DNA of 64,000 nucleotides, taken from Pseudomonadales bacterium. Its GTDB lineage: Bacteria; Pseudomonadota; Gammaproteobacteria; Pseudomonadales; Azotimanducaceae. The stretch lies in the NCBI GenBank assembly GCA_028281005.1, contig JANQKS010000132.1, forward strand, positions 62,001 to 126,000, read 5' to 3'. Every line of letters starts with the position of its first letter. Position 1 is the first letter of the stretch. A program made the translations under genes and the position numbers. A model generated the notes under the pieces. That model was not told where the DNA came from. It ran no database searches and worked only from the letters and a program-made list of their open reading frames with translations. Shown here in pieces: positions 42,643 through 51,103 of the stretch.

Positions 42643-44475
42643 ATGTCCGAAGCCAGTGCAGCGCCTGCGTTTGACGCGGAATCGTTCCTCAAGACCCTAA
42701 CCAAAAAGCCCGGTGTGTACCGCATGATTGGGGCAGAAGGGGAGGTGCTGTACGTGGGTAAAGCGCGAAACCTGAAAAACCGCGTGACCAGTTACTTCCG
42801 TGCTTCGGGTTTACAAGCAAAAACCATGGCGTTGGTGGCTAAGATCGAGGATATACAGGTCACTGTCACGCAAAGTGAAACGGAAGCCTTGCTGCTCGAA
42901 CAAAGCCTCATCAAACAGGAGCGGCCCCCGTACAACATCGTCTTACGCGATGACAAGTCATACCCCTATATCTATCTGACGGAACACAAAGACTACCCGC
43001 GCCTCACTTTCCACCGCGGCGCTAAGCGCAAAGGCGGTCGTTACTTTGGCCCCTTTCCTTCTGCTTATGCGGTGCGCGACAGCCTTAACATCCTGCAGAA
43101 GCTGTTTCGCTTGCGCCACTGCGATGACAGCTATTTCAAAAACCGTTCGCGTCCTTGTTTGCAGTATCAGATACAGCGGTGCAGTGCGCCGTGCGTGGGT
43201 TTGATCGACACGCAAGCCTACCGTGAAGACGTGGAGTTGGCGGTGATGTTCTTGGAAGGTAAAAGCCAGGCGGTACTGGATACCTTCAAGCGCAAAATGG
43301 ATGCTGCAGCCGCAGACCTCGAATTCGAAAAAGCCGCCAGCCTGCGGGATCAGATTACCCACCTGCGCAAAGTGCAAGAAAGCCAATATGTGCACGGCGA
43401 GGGTGGCGACGTGGACGTCTTTGGCTTAGCTACGCAAAGCGGTTCCAACTGCATCCAAGCTATGTTCATTCGTAATGGCCGTATGTGGGGGCAACGCGCG
43501 TTCTATCCGAAAAATGAGCTGGATATGCCGGCCGATGAACTGCTTGAAGCCTTTCTTTCCCAATACTACCTCGCCGGCAAAAGCCGGGATGTGCCGAAAC
43601 TGGTGGTCGCGTCCCACGTAGGAGAAGATCGGGATCTGTTAGCGGAAGCGCTCAGCGAGCAATCCGGTCGCCGGGTGCAAATACTTAAAGATGTGCGTGG
43701 CCAACGCGCGCGGTGGTTGGCTTTGGCGTTGGAAAACGCGGCGATGAGTCTACAGACCTACCTGGCTGACCGCCGCAATATGTTTGCACGCTTTGTTGAT
43801 CTGCAAGAAGCACTGCAATTGGAGACTATGCCAGAGCGTTTGGAGTGTTTTGACATCAGCCACACTATGGGTGAGGCGACGGTCGCCAGTTGCGTCGTGT
43901 TCGACACCAATGGTCCGCTAAAGTCCGATTACCGCCGCTTCAATATTGCAGGCATTACCCCTGGCGATGACTATGCGGCGATGGAACAAGCGCTGACGCG
44001 TCGCTATAGGCGCCTAAAAGAGGGTGAAGCCAAACTGCCGGACATTCTGGTGATCGATGGTGGCCCAGGTCAGGTTGCCAAGGCGGTGGAGGTCCTTGCA
44101 GCGCATGATGTCCAAGACGTGCAGATTTTGGGGATTGCCAAAGGCCCGGATCGACGCGCAGGTCTGGAGCGTTTTTTCCTAGACGGTGAGGAAGTCCGTA
44201 TTGAAGGAACGTCCAGCGCGGCGTTGCTACTGCAGCACATTAGAGATGAAGCACACCGTTTTGCCATCACCGGGCATCGTCAACGGCGTCAAAAGAAACG
44301 TCAGCAATCCGAATTGGAGGAGATACCAGGCGTCGGCCCAAAGCGGCGCAAGGAACTGCTGACCCATTTTGGTGGTTTGGCAGGGATAAAAGGGGCCAGT
44401 ATCGAGGAGTTGGCCAAAGTGCCCGGCATCAATCGCCGCCTGGCGGAGCAGATCTATGGCTCGATGCATCAGTAA
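42643..44475 (+). CDS. uvrC: Excinuclease ABC subunit C
   Basis: UvrC makes both incisions in nucleotide excision repair. The 610-residue protein has the N-terminal GIY-YIG nuclease (KKPGVYRMIG, YVGKARNLKNR), a cysteine-containing segment CLQYQIQRCSAPC, a UVR helix (about 205-240), the RNase H-like C-terminal nuclease (CFDISHTMGEATVAS and DGGPGQ), and a tandem helix-hairpin-helix end (IPGVGPKRRKELLTHFG). The order gacA-(udg)-uvrC-pgsA is nearly the standard one. Confidence 0.97.
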   Translation: MSEASAAPAFDAESFLKTLTKKPGVYRMIGAEGEVLYVGKARNLKNRVTSYFRASGLQAKTMALVAKIEDIQVTVTQSETEALLLEQSLIKQERPPYNIVLRDDKSYPYIYLTEHKDYPRLTFHRGAKRKGGRYFGPFPSAYAVRDSLNILQKLFRLRHCDDSYFKNRSRPCLQYQIQRCSAPCVGLIDTQAYREDVELAVMFLEGKSQAVLDTFKRKMDAAAADLEFEKAASLRDQITHLRKVQESQYVHGEGGDVDVFGLATQSGSNCIQAMFIRNGRMWGQRAFYPKNELDMPADELLEAFLSQYYLAGKSRDVPKLVVASHVGEDRDLLAEALSEQSGRRVQILKDVRGQRARWLALALENAAMSLQTYLADRRNMFARFVDLQEALQLETMPERLECFDISHTMGEATVASCVVFDTNGPLKSDYRRFNIAGITPGDDYAAMEQALTRRYRRLKEGEAKLPDILVIDGGPGQVAKAVEVLAAHDVQDVQILGIAKGPDRRAGLERFFLDGEEVRIEGTSSAALLLQHIRDEAHRFAITGHRQRRQKKRQQSELEEIPGVGPKRRKELLTHFGGLAGIKGASIEELAKVPGINRRLAEQIYGSMHQ

Positions 44476-44502
44476 CGGGTCGGCAAGTTGGTGCTTGTGG
44501 GT

Positions 44503-45087
44503 ATGAATCTACCAAACATCATAACTTTGGCGCGGATTTTCCTGATCCCGGTGTTTGTGCTGATTTATCTCATTCCAGGACAGTGGACCTATGTGTTGGC
44601 CGCGGTCTTCTTTGGCCTGGCGGCCTTCACTGATTGGTTAGACGGCTATCTGGCCAGACGTCTGAATCAAACCACCCCATTTGGCGCCTTTCTTGACCCG
44701 GTGGCGGATAAACTCATTGTGGTCAGCGCCTTGGTATTACTGATTGCCCAACACCATAACATCTGGCTCACGTTGCCGGCCTTGATCATTGTCGGCCGGG
44801 AGATTGTCATCAGCGCCTTGCGCGAGTGGATGGCGGAAATGAACAGCTCCGGTGCGGTGGCGGTGAGCGTGTTAGGCAAGGTGAAGACCACGGTGCAGAT
44901 GATAGCGATTTTCATGCTGCTGGCTTATCCGCCGAATATGGAGGCTATTTGGGTAGTGGGTAGCTACGTGTTGTTGTACGTCGCAGCATTTATGACCCTG
45001 TGGTCGATGTGCATCTACCTGATGGCGGCATGGCCGGCGTTAAAAGCTGGGTTACAGGGTGCTAAGCGTCGCAGCGATCCACCTTGA
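44503..45087 (+). CDS. pgsA: Phosphatidylglycerophosphate synthase
   Basis: PgsA makes phosphatidylglycerophosphate from CDP-diacylglycerol and glycerol-3-phosphate in the inner membrane. From the ATG at 44503 the protein has 194 residues, four or more membrane segments and the CDP-alcohol phosphotransferase motif (DG..AR..G...D...D) as DGYLARRLNQTTPFGAFLDP. A GTG at 44488 is an alternative start, but the family begins MNLPN. It lies 27 bp after uvrC, likely in one transcript. Confidence 0.95.
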   Translation: MNLPNIITLARIFLIPVFVLIYLIPGQWTYVLAAVFFGLAAFTDWLDGYLARRLNQTTPFGAFLDPVADKLIVVSALVLLIAQHHNIWLTLPALIIVGREIVISALREWMAEMNSSGAVAVSVLGKVKTTVQMIAIFMLLAYPPNMEAIWVVGSYVLLYVAAFMTLWSMCIYLMAAWPALKAGLQGAKRRSDPP

Positions 45088-45131
45088 GCGTTACGCTTTT
45101 TGGCGTGCTAACGCGAGCGAGAGGAGATTAA

Positions 45132-45205
45132 TGGAGGCTGAGACCGGAGTCGAACCGGTGTACACGGAGTTGCAGTCCGCTGCATAACCACTCTGCCACC
45201 CAGCC
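45132..45205 (-). tRNA. tRNA-Cys (GCA)
   Basis: A 74-nt tRNA on the minus strand with an encoded CCA end. The acceptor arms are GGCTGGG and CTCAGCC (one mismatch-tolerant wobble), the T loop GGTTCGACTCC is standard, and the anticodon is GCA within GGACTGCAACTCC. It lies downstream of pgsA, as in many gammaproteobacteria, but points the opposite way and has no tRNA-Gly beside it. Confidence 0.96.
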
Positions 45206-45259
45206 GCAAAGGGGGCGCATTCTAACGGGAAAACAGTAGAAATGGGATAGGCCAACAGC

Positions 45260-45655
45260 CTATTTGCCGAACTTATGCCGCAATGTGTACCAGCTGGGGT
45301 AGGGAATGGGCCGCGGGTCTTTTTTGGAGGTCCAAAACCTGACGACTCTGCCATCGGATAAGCGCAGCGCTTTGGCGACATCTTTGTTGGACAAACCTTT
45401 GCGGTCCATCCATTCACGCAACTCTTCCGGCGTGGGTGGGTACTTCTTCATACCACTGCCTTTTTTCTTGTCGTCCTTTTTGTCACCGCTGGATTTGCTG
45501 TCAGCGGAACCATCTTCTTCGCTTTCTTCGCTCGCTCGACGTCGCTCGCTTCTGGCGGCACTCTTCTTATCGTCCGTCTCGATGGCTGGCTCGGCATCTG
45601 AATGATGTTTTTGGTCTTTAATTTCGGTGCTTTCAGACTGCACGGCCGAATCCAA
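45260..45655 (-). CDS. Small DNA-binding-type protein with highly charged N-terminus
   Basis: A 131-residue protein of unknown function. Residues 1-70 are low-complexity and rich in Glu, Asp, Ser and Lys. Residues about 72-131 look like a Cro/XRE-type helix-turn-helix: TPEELREWMDRKGLSNKDVAKALRL is the recognisable helix pair. The start is unclear: TTG at 45655 is the longest frame and no ribosome binding site is visible; an internal start at GTG or MKKYPPTP is possible. A cluster of inverted repeats lies just upstream, so autoregulation is conceivable. Confidence 0.6.
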   Translation of the reverse strand: MDSAVQSESTEIKDQKHHSDAEPAIETDDKKSAARSERRRASEESEEDGSADSKSSGDKKDDKKKGSGMKKYPPTPEELREWMDRKGLSNKDVAKALRLSDGRVVRFWTSKKDPRPIPYPSWYTLRHKFGK

Positions 45656-45661
45656 TTTTGC

Positions 45662-45924
45662 GTAGCAGAATGCTACTCAGCTTAGGAATATTGTTCCATA
45701 GGATTTTTTTGTTTTTTTGTTTTGGATCAAGTTCGGAGTGCGATTCTGACGAAAGTGTCATAAATCTGTAACATAAAAGTTGTGCTAATTCAGATAGTTA
45801 GGCAATAATTGCCTACGGAAATTTTACCCTACGGAGCAATAATCCTTAGGTCGTATATTCCTAGATAGGCTAAGCGTTATTCCTAAATGGACTTGCAAAA
45901 ATATTAGGTAAATATATCCTAATA
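45662..45924. promoter_or_regulatory. Cluster of inverted repeats, several with TAGG/CCTA half-sites, upstream of the HTH gene
   Basis: The 424-bp AT-rich gap (45656-46079) between the HTH gene and the lipoprotein gene holds no ORF I trust, but many palindromes: GTAGCA-GAA-TGCTAC (45662-45676, directly before the HTH gene start), TTAGGAATATTGTTCC around 45682-45697, TAGGCAAT-A-ATTGCCTA (45799-45815), CCTA-GA-TAGG near 45860, and TATTAGG/CCTAATA (45902-45924). TAGG/CCTA half-sites recur. A multi-site operator is the likely meaning. Confidence 0.6.
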
Positions 45925-46079
45925 GCCGCTGAGAGGAGCACACTTGAACGACACCTAGAGTGAAATTTTGGACTCGTCTGGGCATGCAAGATCTCTCATA
46001 GGTACAACGACATAGAGCGTTGCAGAGACAGAAGCTATCGCCGAGGCAGATCTTTCAAGGTATAAATTGGAGTAGAAGT

Positions 46080-46352
46080 ATGAAGCAGACCCTTACCATC
46101 TTATTGTTAGCTGGCATTGCCGCCGGTTGCGCTAACACCTCAAACCAAAACACCCCGACCCATCGTTGGGAATCCACCAATGCAGCCACAGAAGTCCAAT
46201 ACCGCAACGATCATGCTCGCTGTCAGGCAAATGCCAGCGCGGTGGCCAGCGATGATACCTTTGCGGCTGATAGCGAGACGTTTGCTGTCTACAAGCAATG
46301 TATGATGAACCGCGGGTACGAACTCACCGCGTACAACAGCGGCCGCGAATAG
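46080..46352 (+). CDS. Small lipoprotein of unknown function
   Basis: From the ATG at 46080 this is a 90-residue lipoprotein: signal peptide MKQTLTILLLAGIAAGC with the lipobox AAGC, so Cys17 would be lipidated. The mature part is short and hydrophilic with a Cys pair (RCQANAS, KQCMMNRGY) and ends NSGRE. The C-terminal YKQCMMNRGYEL segment is typical of small gammaproteobacterial lipoproteins. GGAG lies 11 bp upstream. Confidence 0.72.
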   Translation: MKQTLTILLLAGIAAGCANTSNQNTPTHRWESTNAATEVQYRNDHARCQANASAVASDDTFAADSETFAVYKQCMMNRGYELTAYNSGRE

Positions 46353-46404
46353 GCCCCGGCTACCAGAAGAAATAAGGCGAAGAGAGACGAAGAGAGAAGA
46401 AGAA

Positions 46405-46448
46405 AGAAAAGAAAAACTTAAACAGAATAGGGCGAGTTTTTCTTTTCT
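46405..46448. terminator. Probable bidirectional terminator
   Basis: A 14-bp perfect inverted repeat (AGAAAAGAAAAACT at 46405-46418 and its complement at 46435-46448) with a 16-nt loop lies between the lipoprotein gene (+) and the PiT-like gene (-), with imperfect extension on both sides. The stem is purine-rich on one strand and T-rich on the other, so it gives T-tracts and could stop both transcripts, though the GC-poor stem is unusual. Confidence 0.5.
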
Positions 46449-46465
46449 TCTCTTCGGCCCAGCAC

Positions 46466-47419
46466 TCAGCCAATCCCCAACCAAATGGCCCCACCGGCCA
46501 GCGCCATGCTAACGACCAACCCAGCGCCGGCTTTCGCGGCGTCTTTGCCGATGAGTACCGCTGAATGCTGTAAAGTTCGGTCTTTCATCAACATCGAGAT
46601 GGCAATTTCCCGTCCGGCCAGCAAACCTAGAAACACCCAAGTGGTGCTCATCGGCATGTCGCTCCACTCCTTAAAGACCAATAGGATCAGCCCATAAACG
46701 AAGTCGATGATGGTCGCCGAGCGAATGTCATTGACGTTGGTTTTGGACGTGACAATCTGCTGGATGCGCCCGCCGGCTTGATAAAAAATGACCCCTTGCA
46801 TGAGCACCAGTAGGATGGTTCCGAAAGCGATCCAATTGATGGAAAGATCTCGCGGCAAAAACACAAAGATGTTTGCCAGATCTTGGATGAGCCATTGACT
46901 CCACAGAAACGCGGTTGACGCCCACTGCAATATGACCCAATAGGTGGGTGCCTCTTGATCAACGGTATCCATCAGGTACTGCACGATGCGTCGAATCAGC
47001 AGGTACAGTAACAATGCCACGCCAAATGCCACCACGTACCCGAGTGCCGACTTCATCAGCATAGATTCGATGTTTTGCGGTGCAAATACGCTGAGGACCA
47101 AGAAGGTGGTGCTGACGGGGATCCCAAAACGGGTAAGCAGCAACAGCACAAATGGCGCTAAGACGTGCAACCAGGACACACCGTCCACCGGCTCCGGAAA
47201 TTTGTTCAACCGCCCGTAGGAGGGGTCGCCGTCGTTCATCAACCAGCCGTACCACAGCACAATGACCAGAATGCCGGAGGCGAAGATCCAGAGCTGCCAC
47301 CAAGCGCGTTTGGCGTTGGCGGCCAAAAAGGTACCGAGGGTTTGAATGGAATCGTTAGAGACAACCGAAAAAGCGGCCAGGGTAAATCCCACGACCATGA
47401 GTATTTCAGTTAACTGCAT
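46466..47419 (-). CDS. PiT-family-like membrane transporter
   Basis: A 317-residue protein with about eight to nine membrane segments. SNDSIQTLGTFLAAN near the N-terminus and SDMPMSTTWVFLGLLAGRE in the second half resemble the two repeated signature regions of PiT phosphate/sodium permeases, and FGIPVSTT occurs in the middle. Sequence is divergent from classical PiT proteins, so substrate is uncertain. No phosphate gene lies next to it, although the pst operon is 4 kb away. Confidence 0.6.
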   Translation of the reverse strand: MQLTEILMVVGFTLAAFSVVSNDSIQTLGTFLAANAKRAWWQLWIFASGILVIVLWYGWLMNDGDPSYGRLNKFPEPVDGVSWLHVLAPFVLLLLTRFGIPVSTTFLVLSVFAPQNIESMLMKSALGYVVAFGVALLLYLLIRRIVQYLMDTVDQEAPTYWVILQWASTAFLWSQWLIQDLANIFVFLPRDLSINWIAFGTILLVLMQGVIFYQAGGRIQQIVTSKTNVNDIRSATIIDFVYGLILLVFKEWSDMPMSTTWVFLGLLAGREIAISMLMKDRTLQHSAVLIGKDAAKAGAGLVVSMALAGGAIWLGIG

Positions 47420-47570
47420 TTCGCCCCCAACGAAGCGCGGTGAAGATCTACTAAAAGTGGTGGCCGCGCGCGGCGGATTCTATACGCCCTGACATGCGGA
47501 TACACTGAGGAACAAGGTTCCTACAGGATGAAAGTTCCGCGTTGGATAAGCGCGGTAGAGAGGGTTTGGC

Positions 47571-47927
47571 TTAGCGGTCGGCCAGCTGTTGGGCGCTGAA
47601 GAAGTTTGCCAGTGCCTGTGCACCTTCACAGACTGCAGTTTGCATGTCTGCTTGTTTGGGAGTGAGTTCCCCCTTGGTTTCATACCACGCACATTCGTCT
47701 TGCAGCCAGTCGATAGCAGCTTGCTGGCATTGTGGGCGATCTGTACGCGACGCTTTGCGGCAGGCTCGCTCGGGCACAATCTTGCGATCTTTCCAGTCTA
47801 AGCCGATGTTGACGCCGTCATGTTGGAACCCGACGGTGTAGACCATCCCCGGGTCTTGGGGAAGGCGAGCTTCAATACTCTCGGACAGACCGAGCGACAG
47901 TGTAGTGAGGAGCAGCAATATATTCAT
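47571..47927 (-). CDS. Small secreted protein of unknown function
   Basis: From the ATG at 47927 the protein has 118 residues: a signal-peptide-like start (MNILLLLTTLSLGLSESIEA), then a soluble domain with four cysteines (ERACRKAS, PQCQQAA, DECAWYE, AVCEGAQ) that could form two disulfides. The frame is open to 47960, but those codons do not form a better start. No family recognised. Confidence 0.6.
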   Translation of the reverse strand: MNILLLLTTLSLGLSESIEARLPQDPGMVYTVGFQHDGVNIGLDWKDRKIVPERACRKASRTDRPQCQQAAIDWLQDECAWYETKGELTPKQADMQTAVCEGAQALANFFSAQQLADR

Positions 47928-48034
47928 ACCGGCATTGTAGGAAGCCGGCTGGCGGGTCACTGTGATGCAGATGGCAAATTTGGAGAATGGTCACGTTTCA
48001 GCGCTATTGTTGGATCCCGTTTGCCGCGCTATGT

Positions 48035-48874
48035 TTATTGAAAAACGACGGTTTTGCCTTGATTCAGCAGTACACGGTGCTCAGCCTGATAACGCACCGC
48101 TTTGGCCAGCACCATACGTTCGATGTCGCGCCCCACGGCCACCAACTGCTGGGGCGACATGCGATGATCCACCCGTTCGATGCCCTGCTCGATGATCGGG
48201 CCTTCGTCCAAGTCCGCGGTGACGTAATGGGCGGTGGCGCCAATCAGCTTAACCCCTTTGGCATGCGCTTGGTGGTAGGGGCGTCCGCCTTTAAAACTCG
48301 GTAGGAACGAGTGATGAATGTTGATGATGCGGCCGGGCATGGCTTCACACACCGCAGGCGAGAGCACTTGCATGTATCTGGCCAGAACCACAAAATCGAT
48401 GGCGCGGCGCGTTATCTCTTCCAACAGTTTGGCTTCTTGTTGAGCCTTGTTTTGCTCGTTGATCGGCAGATGTAGAAAGTCGATGTCTTGGTTGGCCGCC
48501 AGCGGGTAGGCGTCGCGGTGATTGGAAACCACCGCATTCACCTCAATGGGCAGCTCGCCATTGCGGGTTCGATATAAAAGATCCACCAGGCAGTGGTCTA
48601 GTTTACTGACCATAATGAGGACATTGGGCCGCTTGTTAACGGGCCATATCTCGCCGTGCATGTTGTGCATACGGGCGATTTCAGCAAATCCATGATTGAG
48701 CCTGTCTAGCGGCTCATTTCCCGCAAAATGTACACGCATGAAAAACAAGCCAGAGTCAGGGTCACCGTACTGGTCGCTGTCGAGAATGTTGCAGTCCAGC
48801 TCAAACAGCCAGCTGGACACCGAGCGTACCAAGCCGATTTGGTCTGGACAGGAAAACGTAAGGATGTATTCCAT
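48035..48874 (-). CDS. purU: Formyltetrahydrofolate deformylase
   Basis: PurU hydrolyses 10-formyl-THF to formate and THF, balancing the folate pool and supplying formate for PurT. The 279-residue protein has an N-terminal ACT domain (about 1-80, LTFSCPDQIGLVRSV) and a formyltransferase domain with the catalytic NIHHSFLPSFKG and HYVTADLDEGPIIEQ. The ATG at 48874 begins MEYILTF; the frame extends upstream to 48934 without family similarity. Confidence 0.95.
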   Translation of the reverse strand: MEYILTFSCPDQIGLVRSVSSWLFELDCNILDSDQYGDPDSGLFFMRVHFAGNEPLDRLNHGFAEIARMHNMHGEIWPVNKRPNVLIMVSKLDHCLVDLLYRTRNGELPIEVNAVVSNHRDAYPLAANQDIDFLHLPINEQNKAQQEAKLLEEITRRAIDFVVLARYMQVLSPAVCEAMPGRIINIHHSFLPSFKGGRPYHQAHAKGVKLIGATAHYVTADLDEGPIIEQGIERVDHRMSPQQLVAVGRDIERMVLAKAVRYQAEHRVLLNQGKTVVFQ

Positions 48875-49046
48875 CAGTTTTTTAGATGAGTTGCAGGTGC
48901 GGCGCCTGGGTGGAAGTGCGCGGCATACTAGCATAGCCGTTCGCTAGAGGACTGGGGTTGGTCCGATCAGCCAAGAAAATGGAGCTTATTTGGGACTTGG
49001 TCCTCGAATTAGTACAAATGCACTATTCGGCTGAAAAATTGACGAT

Positions 49047-50597
49047 ATGATCCTGCGCTTAGTTGCCTTCGGACACGGAGAAGTCCCTTTGAGCAAACCA
49101 GTTGAGCTGCGGGCCGTTGATGCCACGGCAACCCCCGGCGTGCAGATGCCACGCTCGGAGTTTCGCAAGATTGTCGATACCCTGATCGACGGCGTCATCA
49201 TCATTGATTCACAAGGCACCATACAGCGTGCGAACAATGCCGTTGAGGGCATCCTCGGATATCGCGAGGATGAATTGCTGGGCAAAAATGTGAACGTGCT
49301 CATGAGCGGCGATGATCGTGAGCATCACAACCGTTATCTGGCCCACTTTAAACACTCCGACGGATCCACCGTAATGGGGCGTGGTCGTGAAGTAGAAGCC
49401 AAACACAAAGACGGCACGTCGGTACCGTTAGAGATTGCGGTTACCCCGGCGGAAATCAGCGGCCAGACCATGTTTGTTGGCATGTTGCGCGACATTACCG
49501 AGCGGCGGGAATACGAAGCGCGCATAAAAACGAACGAAAAGATCATGCGTGCTGTGAATCAGGCGTTGGGTAACGTGATCAGCGATGGCTTGTCTACGCT
49601 CGAAGTATTTGATGGTGCGTTGGCGGACCTGTTGAGCGTGACCGACAGCGCCTACGGCTTCATTGGTGAGATCTTGCACAGTAACGACTTGCCATACTTA
49701 AAAACCCATGCCATTACCAACATCGCTTGGAATCACGAAACACGCAAATTCTACCGTGAGAACATTGCTAGAGGCTTGGAGTTCACCAACTTGGACACCT
49801 TGTTTGGGGTCACCATACGCTCCGGCCAACGTTTGATTGCCAATGACCCTATGCAAGACCATCGCCGCGGTGGATTACCCAAGGGGCATCCGCCGCTTAA
49901 GTCTTACATGGGTCTACCCATCTACTCGGGGTACAAGTTTCTAGGCATGGCGGGTATCGCCAATCGTAAAGGCGGCTATGACGACGAATTGGCGCAACAA
50001 ATCAAACCTCTGCTAAACGCTTTGGGCACATTGATAGCCGCCCACCAAAACAACACCTCTCGCATCAAGGCGGAGGAGAAATTGTTCCGCACCCAACAGC
50101 AACTCAAAGAAATGGCCACCAACGATCCGGTGACCGGCATCGCCAACCGCTACATGGTGGTGCAGGAGTTAGAGATGCTATTTGAGCGTTCGCAAAACGG
50201 TGAGAATCTGACCCTGCTATTTGTCGATGTGGATCACTTCAAACAAGTCAACGATAGCCACGGACACGACGTCGGTGATCAGGTGCTAAAACACATCGCA
50301 GACACCATCAGCCAAACCCTACGACCCACAGATACGTTGGGGCGTTACGGGGGTGAGGAGTTTTTGGTGGGTCTGCCCGGTTGTGGTCCGCAACACGCCA
50401 GTATGATTGCGGAGCGGATCCGCACGACGATCGATGAAAATCCCTTCTATCTAGAGGACGGTACCGAACTCCGTTTAAGCGCAAGTATCGGTATTGCCGG
50501 TAGTCATCAAGGCTGGGAGAGTTTAGGCGCGTTGATCAAAGCCAGCGACACGGCCATGTATGAAGCAAAAAGCAAAGGACGCAACTGTGTGGCCTAG
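49047..50597 (+). CDS. PAS-GAF diguanylate cyclase
   Basis: The 516-residue protein has a PAS domain (about 38-155, FRKIVDTLIDGVIIID), a GAF domain (about 180-345) and a GGDEF domain (about 365-516) with the active motif RYGGEEF. The product-inhibition I-site RPTD lies five residues before it, so c-di-GMP synthesis with feedback is expected. No membrane segment is visible. ATG 49047 was taken; a TTG at 49089 (LSKPVELR) has a good GGAG upstream and may be the true start. Confidence 0.92.
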   Translation: MILRLVAFGHGEVPLSKPVELRAVDATATPGVQMPRSEFRKIVDTLIDGVIIIDSQGTIQRANNAVEGILGYREDELLGKNVNVLMSGDDREHHNRYLAHFKHSDGSTVMGRGREVEAKHKDGTSVPLEIAVTPAEISGQTMFVGMLRDITERREYEARIKTNEKIMRAVNQALGNVISDGLSTLEVFDGALADLLSVTDSAYGFIGEILHSNDLPYLKTHAITNIAWNHETRKFYRENIARGLEFTNLDTLFGVTIRSGQRLIANDPMQDHRRGGLPKGHPPLKSYMGLPIYSGYKFLGMAGIANRKGGYDDELAQQIKPLLNALGTLIAAHQNNTSRIKAEEKLFRTQQQLKEMATNDPVTGIANRYMVVQELEMLFERSQNGENLTLLFVDVDHFKQVNDSHGHDVGDQVLKHIADTISQTLRPTDTLGRYGGEEFLVGLPGCGPQHASMIAERIRTTIDENPFYLEDGTELRLSASIGIAGSHQGWESLGALIKASDTAMYEAKSKGRNCVA

Positions 50598-50633
50598 TGT
50601 AGGGCGGATCAGCTAAGAGGTTGGGGATACAAC

Positions 50634-50707
50634 AGATGGTAGACGACGTTTCCGCCAACGGCGGAAACTCGATAAAGTCGCCCTCAAGGGCGACTGACAT
50701 GGTGCCC
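50634..50707 (-). repeat. Two-hairpin repeat module, copy 1, with tRNA 3'-end remnant
   Basis: About 74 bp with two perfect hairpins: GTTTCCGCC-AAC-GGCGGAAAC (50648-50668) and AGTCGCCC-TCAA-GGGCGACT (50676-50695). It ends TGGTGCCC, which on the minus strand is GGGCACCA, the 3' end of a tRNA-Leu. Copy 2 (50760-50834) is nearly identical and sits directly behind the real tRNA-Leu gene. Confidence 0.85.
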
Positions 50708-50759
50708 AGACAGAACGTAGCAAGCAAAACACGAACCAAAAAGAACCTGGGGACCTACG

Positions 50760-50834
50760 AGATGGTAGACGACGTTTCCGCCAACGGCGGAAACTCGCTA
50801 AAGTCGCCCCTCAAGGGGCGACTGACTGGTGCCC
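50760..50834 (-). repeat. Two-hairpin repeat module, copy 2, behind tRNA-Leu(TAA)
   Basis: The same two hairpins as copy 1: 50774-50794, and AGTCGCCCC-TCAA-GGGGCGACT at 50802-50823. The second stem is one base pair longer than in copy 1, with both arms changed together. The module overlaps the 3' end of tRNA-Leu(TAA) and lies just downstream of it in the direction of tRNA transcription, so it may work as a terminator or processing signal. Confidence 0.85.
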
Positions 50835-50913
50835 GGAGCCGGACTCGAACCGGCACGAAGTTACCTTCGAGGGATTTTAAGTCCCTTGTGTCTACCAATT
50901 TCACCACCCGGGC
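50827..50913 (-). tRNA. tRNA-Leu (TAA)
   Basis: An 87-nt type II tRNA on the minus strand with encoded CCA. Acceptor 5' strand GCCCGGG, D-arm TGGTGAAATTGGTAGACAC, anticodon TAA within GGGACTTAAAATCCC, a long variable arm (CGAAGGTAACTTCG) and T-loop GGTTCGAGTCC. It lies 18 bp downstream of tRNA-Leu(TAG). Confidence 0.95.
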
Positions 50914-50931
50914 AAATCTCAATCGCATATG

Positions 50932-51017
50932 TGGTGCCCAGGGAGGGAGTCGAACCCTCACGCCACTTGGGCACTGGAACCTAAATCCAGCTTGTCTACC
51001 AGTTCCAACACCTGGGC
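50932..51017 (-). tRNA. tRNA-Leu (TAG)
   Basis: An 86-nt type II tRNA on the minus strand with encoded CCA. Acceptor GCCCAGG pairs with CCTGGGC, the anticodon is TAG within CTGGATTTAGGTTCCAG, the variable arm is long, and the T-loop is GGTTCGACTCC. It is the first of the two tRNA-Leu genes in transcription order. Confidence 0.95.
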
Positions 51018-51103
51018 ATGCGAGGCGCGCATGTTACGAGCGTTGCTGCATTGCCGCAAGCAGGTTGAGTCGTCGTCGCTTGGTTAAGCATGCGGGCGGT
51101 GTT

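Noticed and set aside
45656-45924. CRISPR array
   Set aside because: The repeated motifs are short, palindromic and unevenly spaced, with no constant repeat-spacer length and no cas gene in the window.
50755-50961. A 68-codon minus-strand frame over tRNA-Leu(TAA)
   Set aside because: The peptide (VVKLVDTRDLKSLEG type) is a well-known artefact of translating tRNA-Leu genes.
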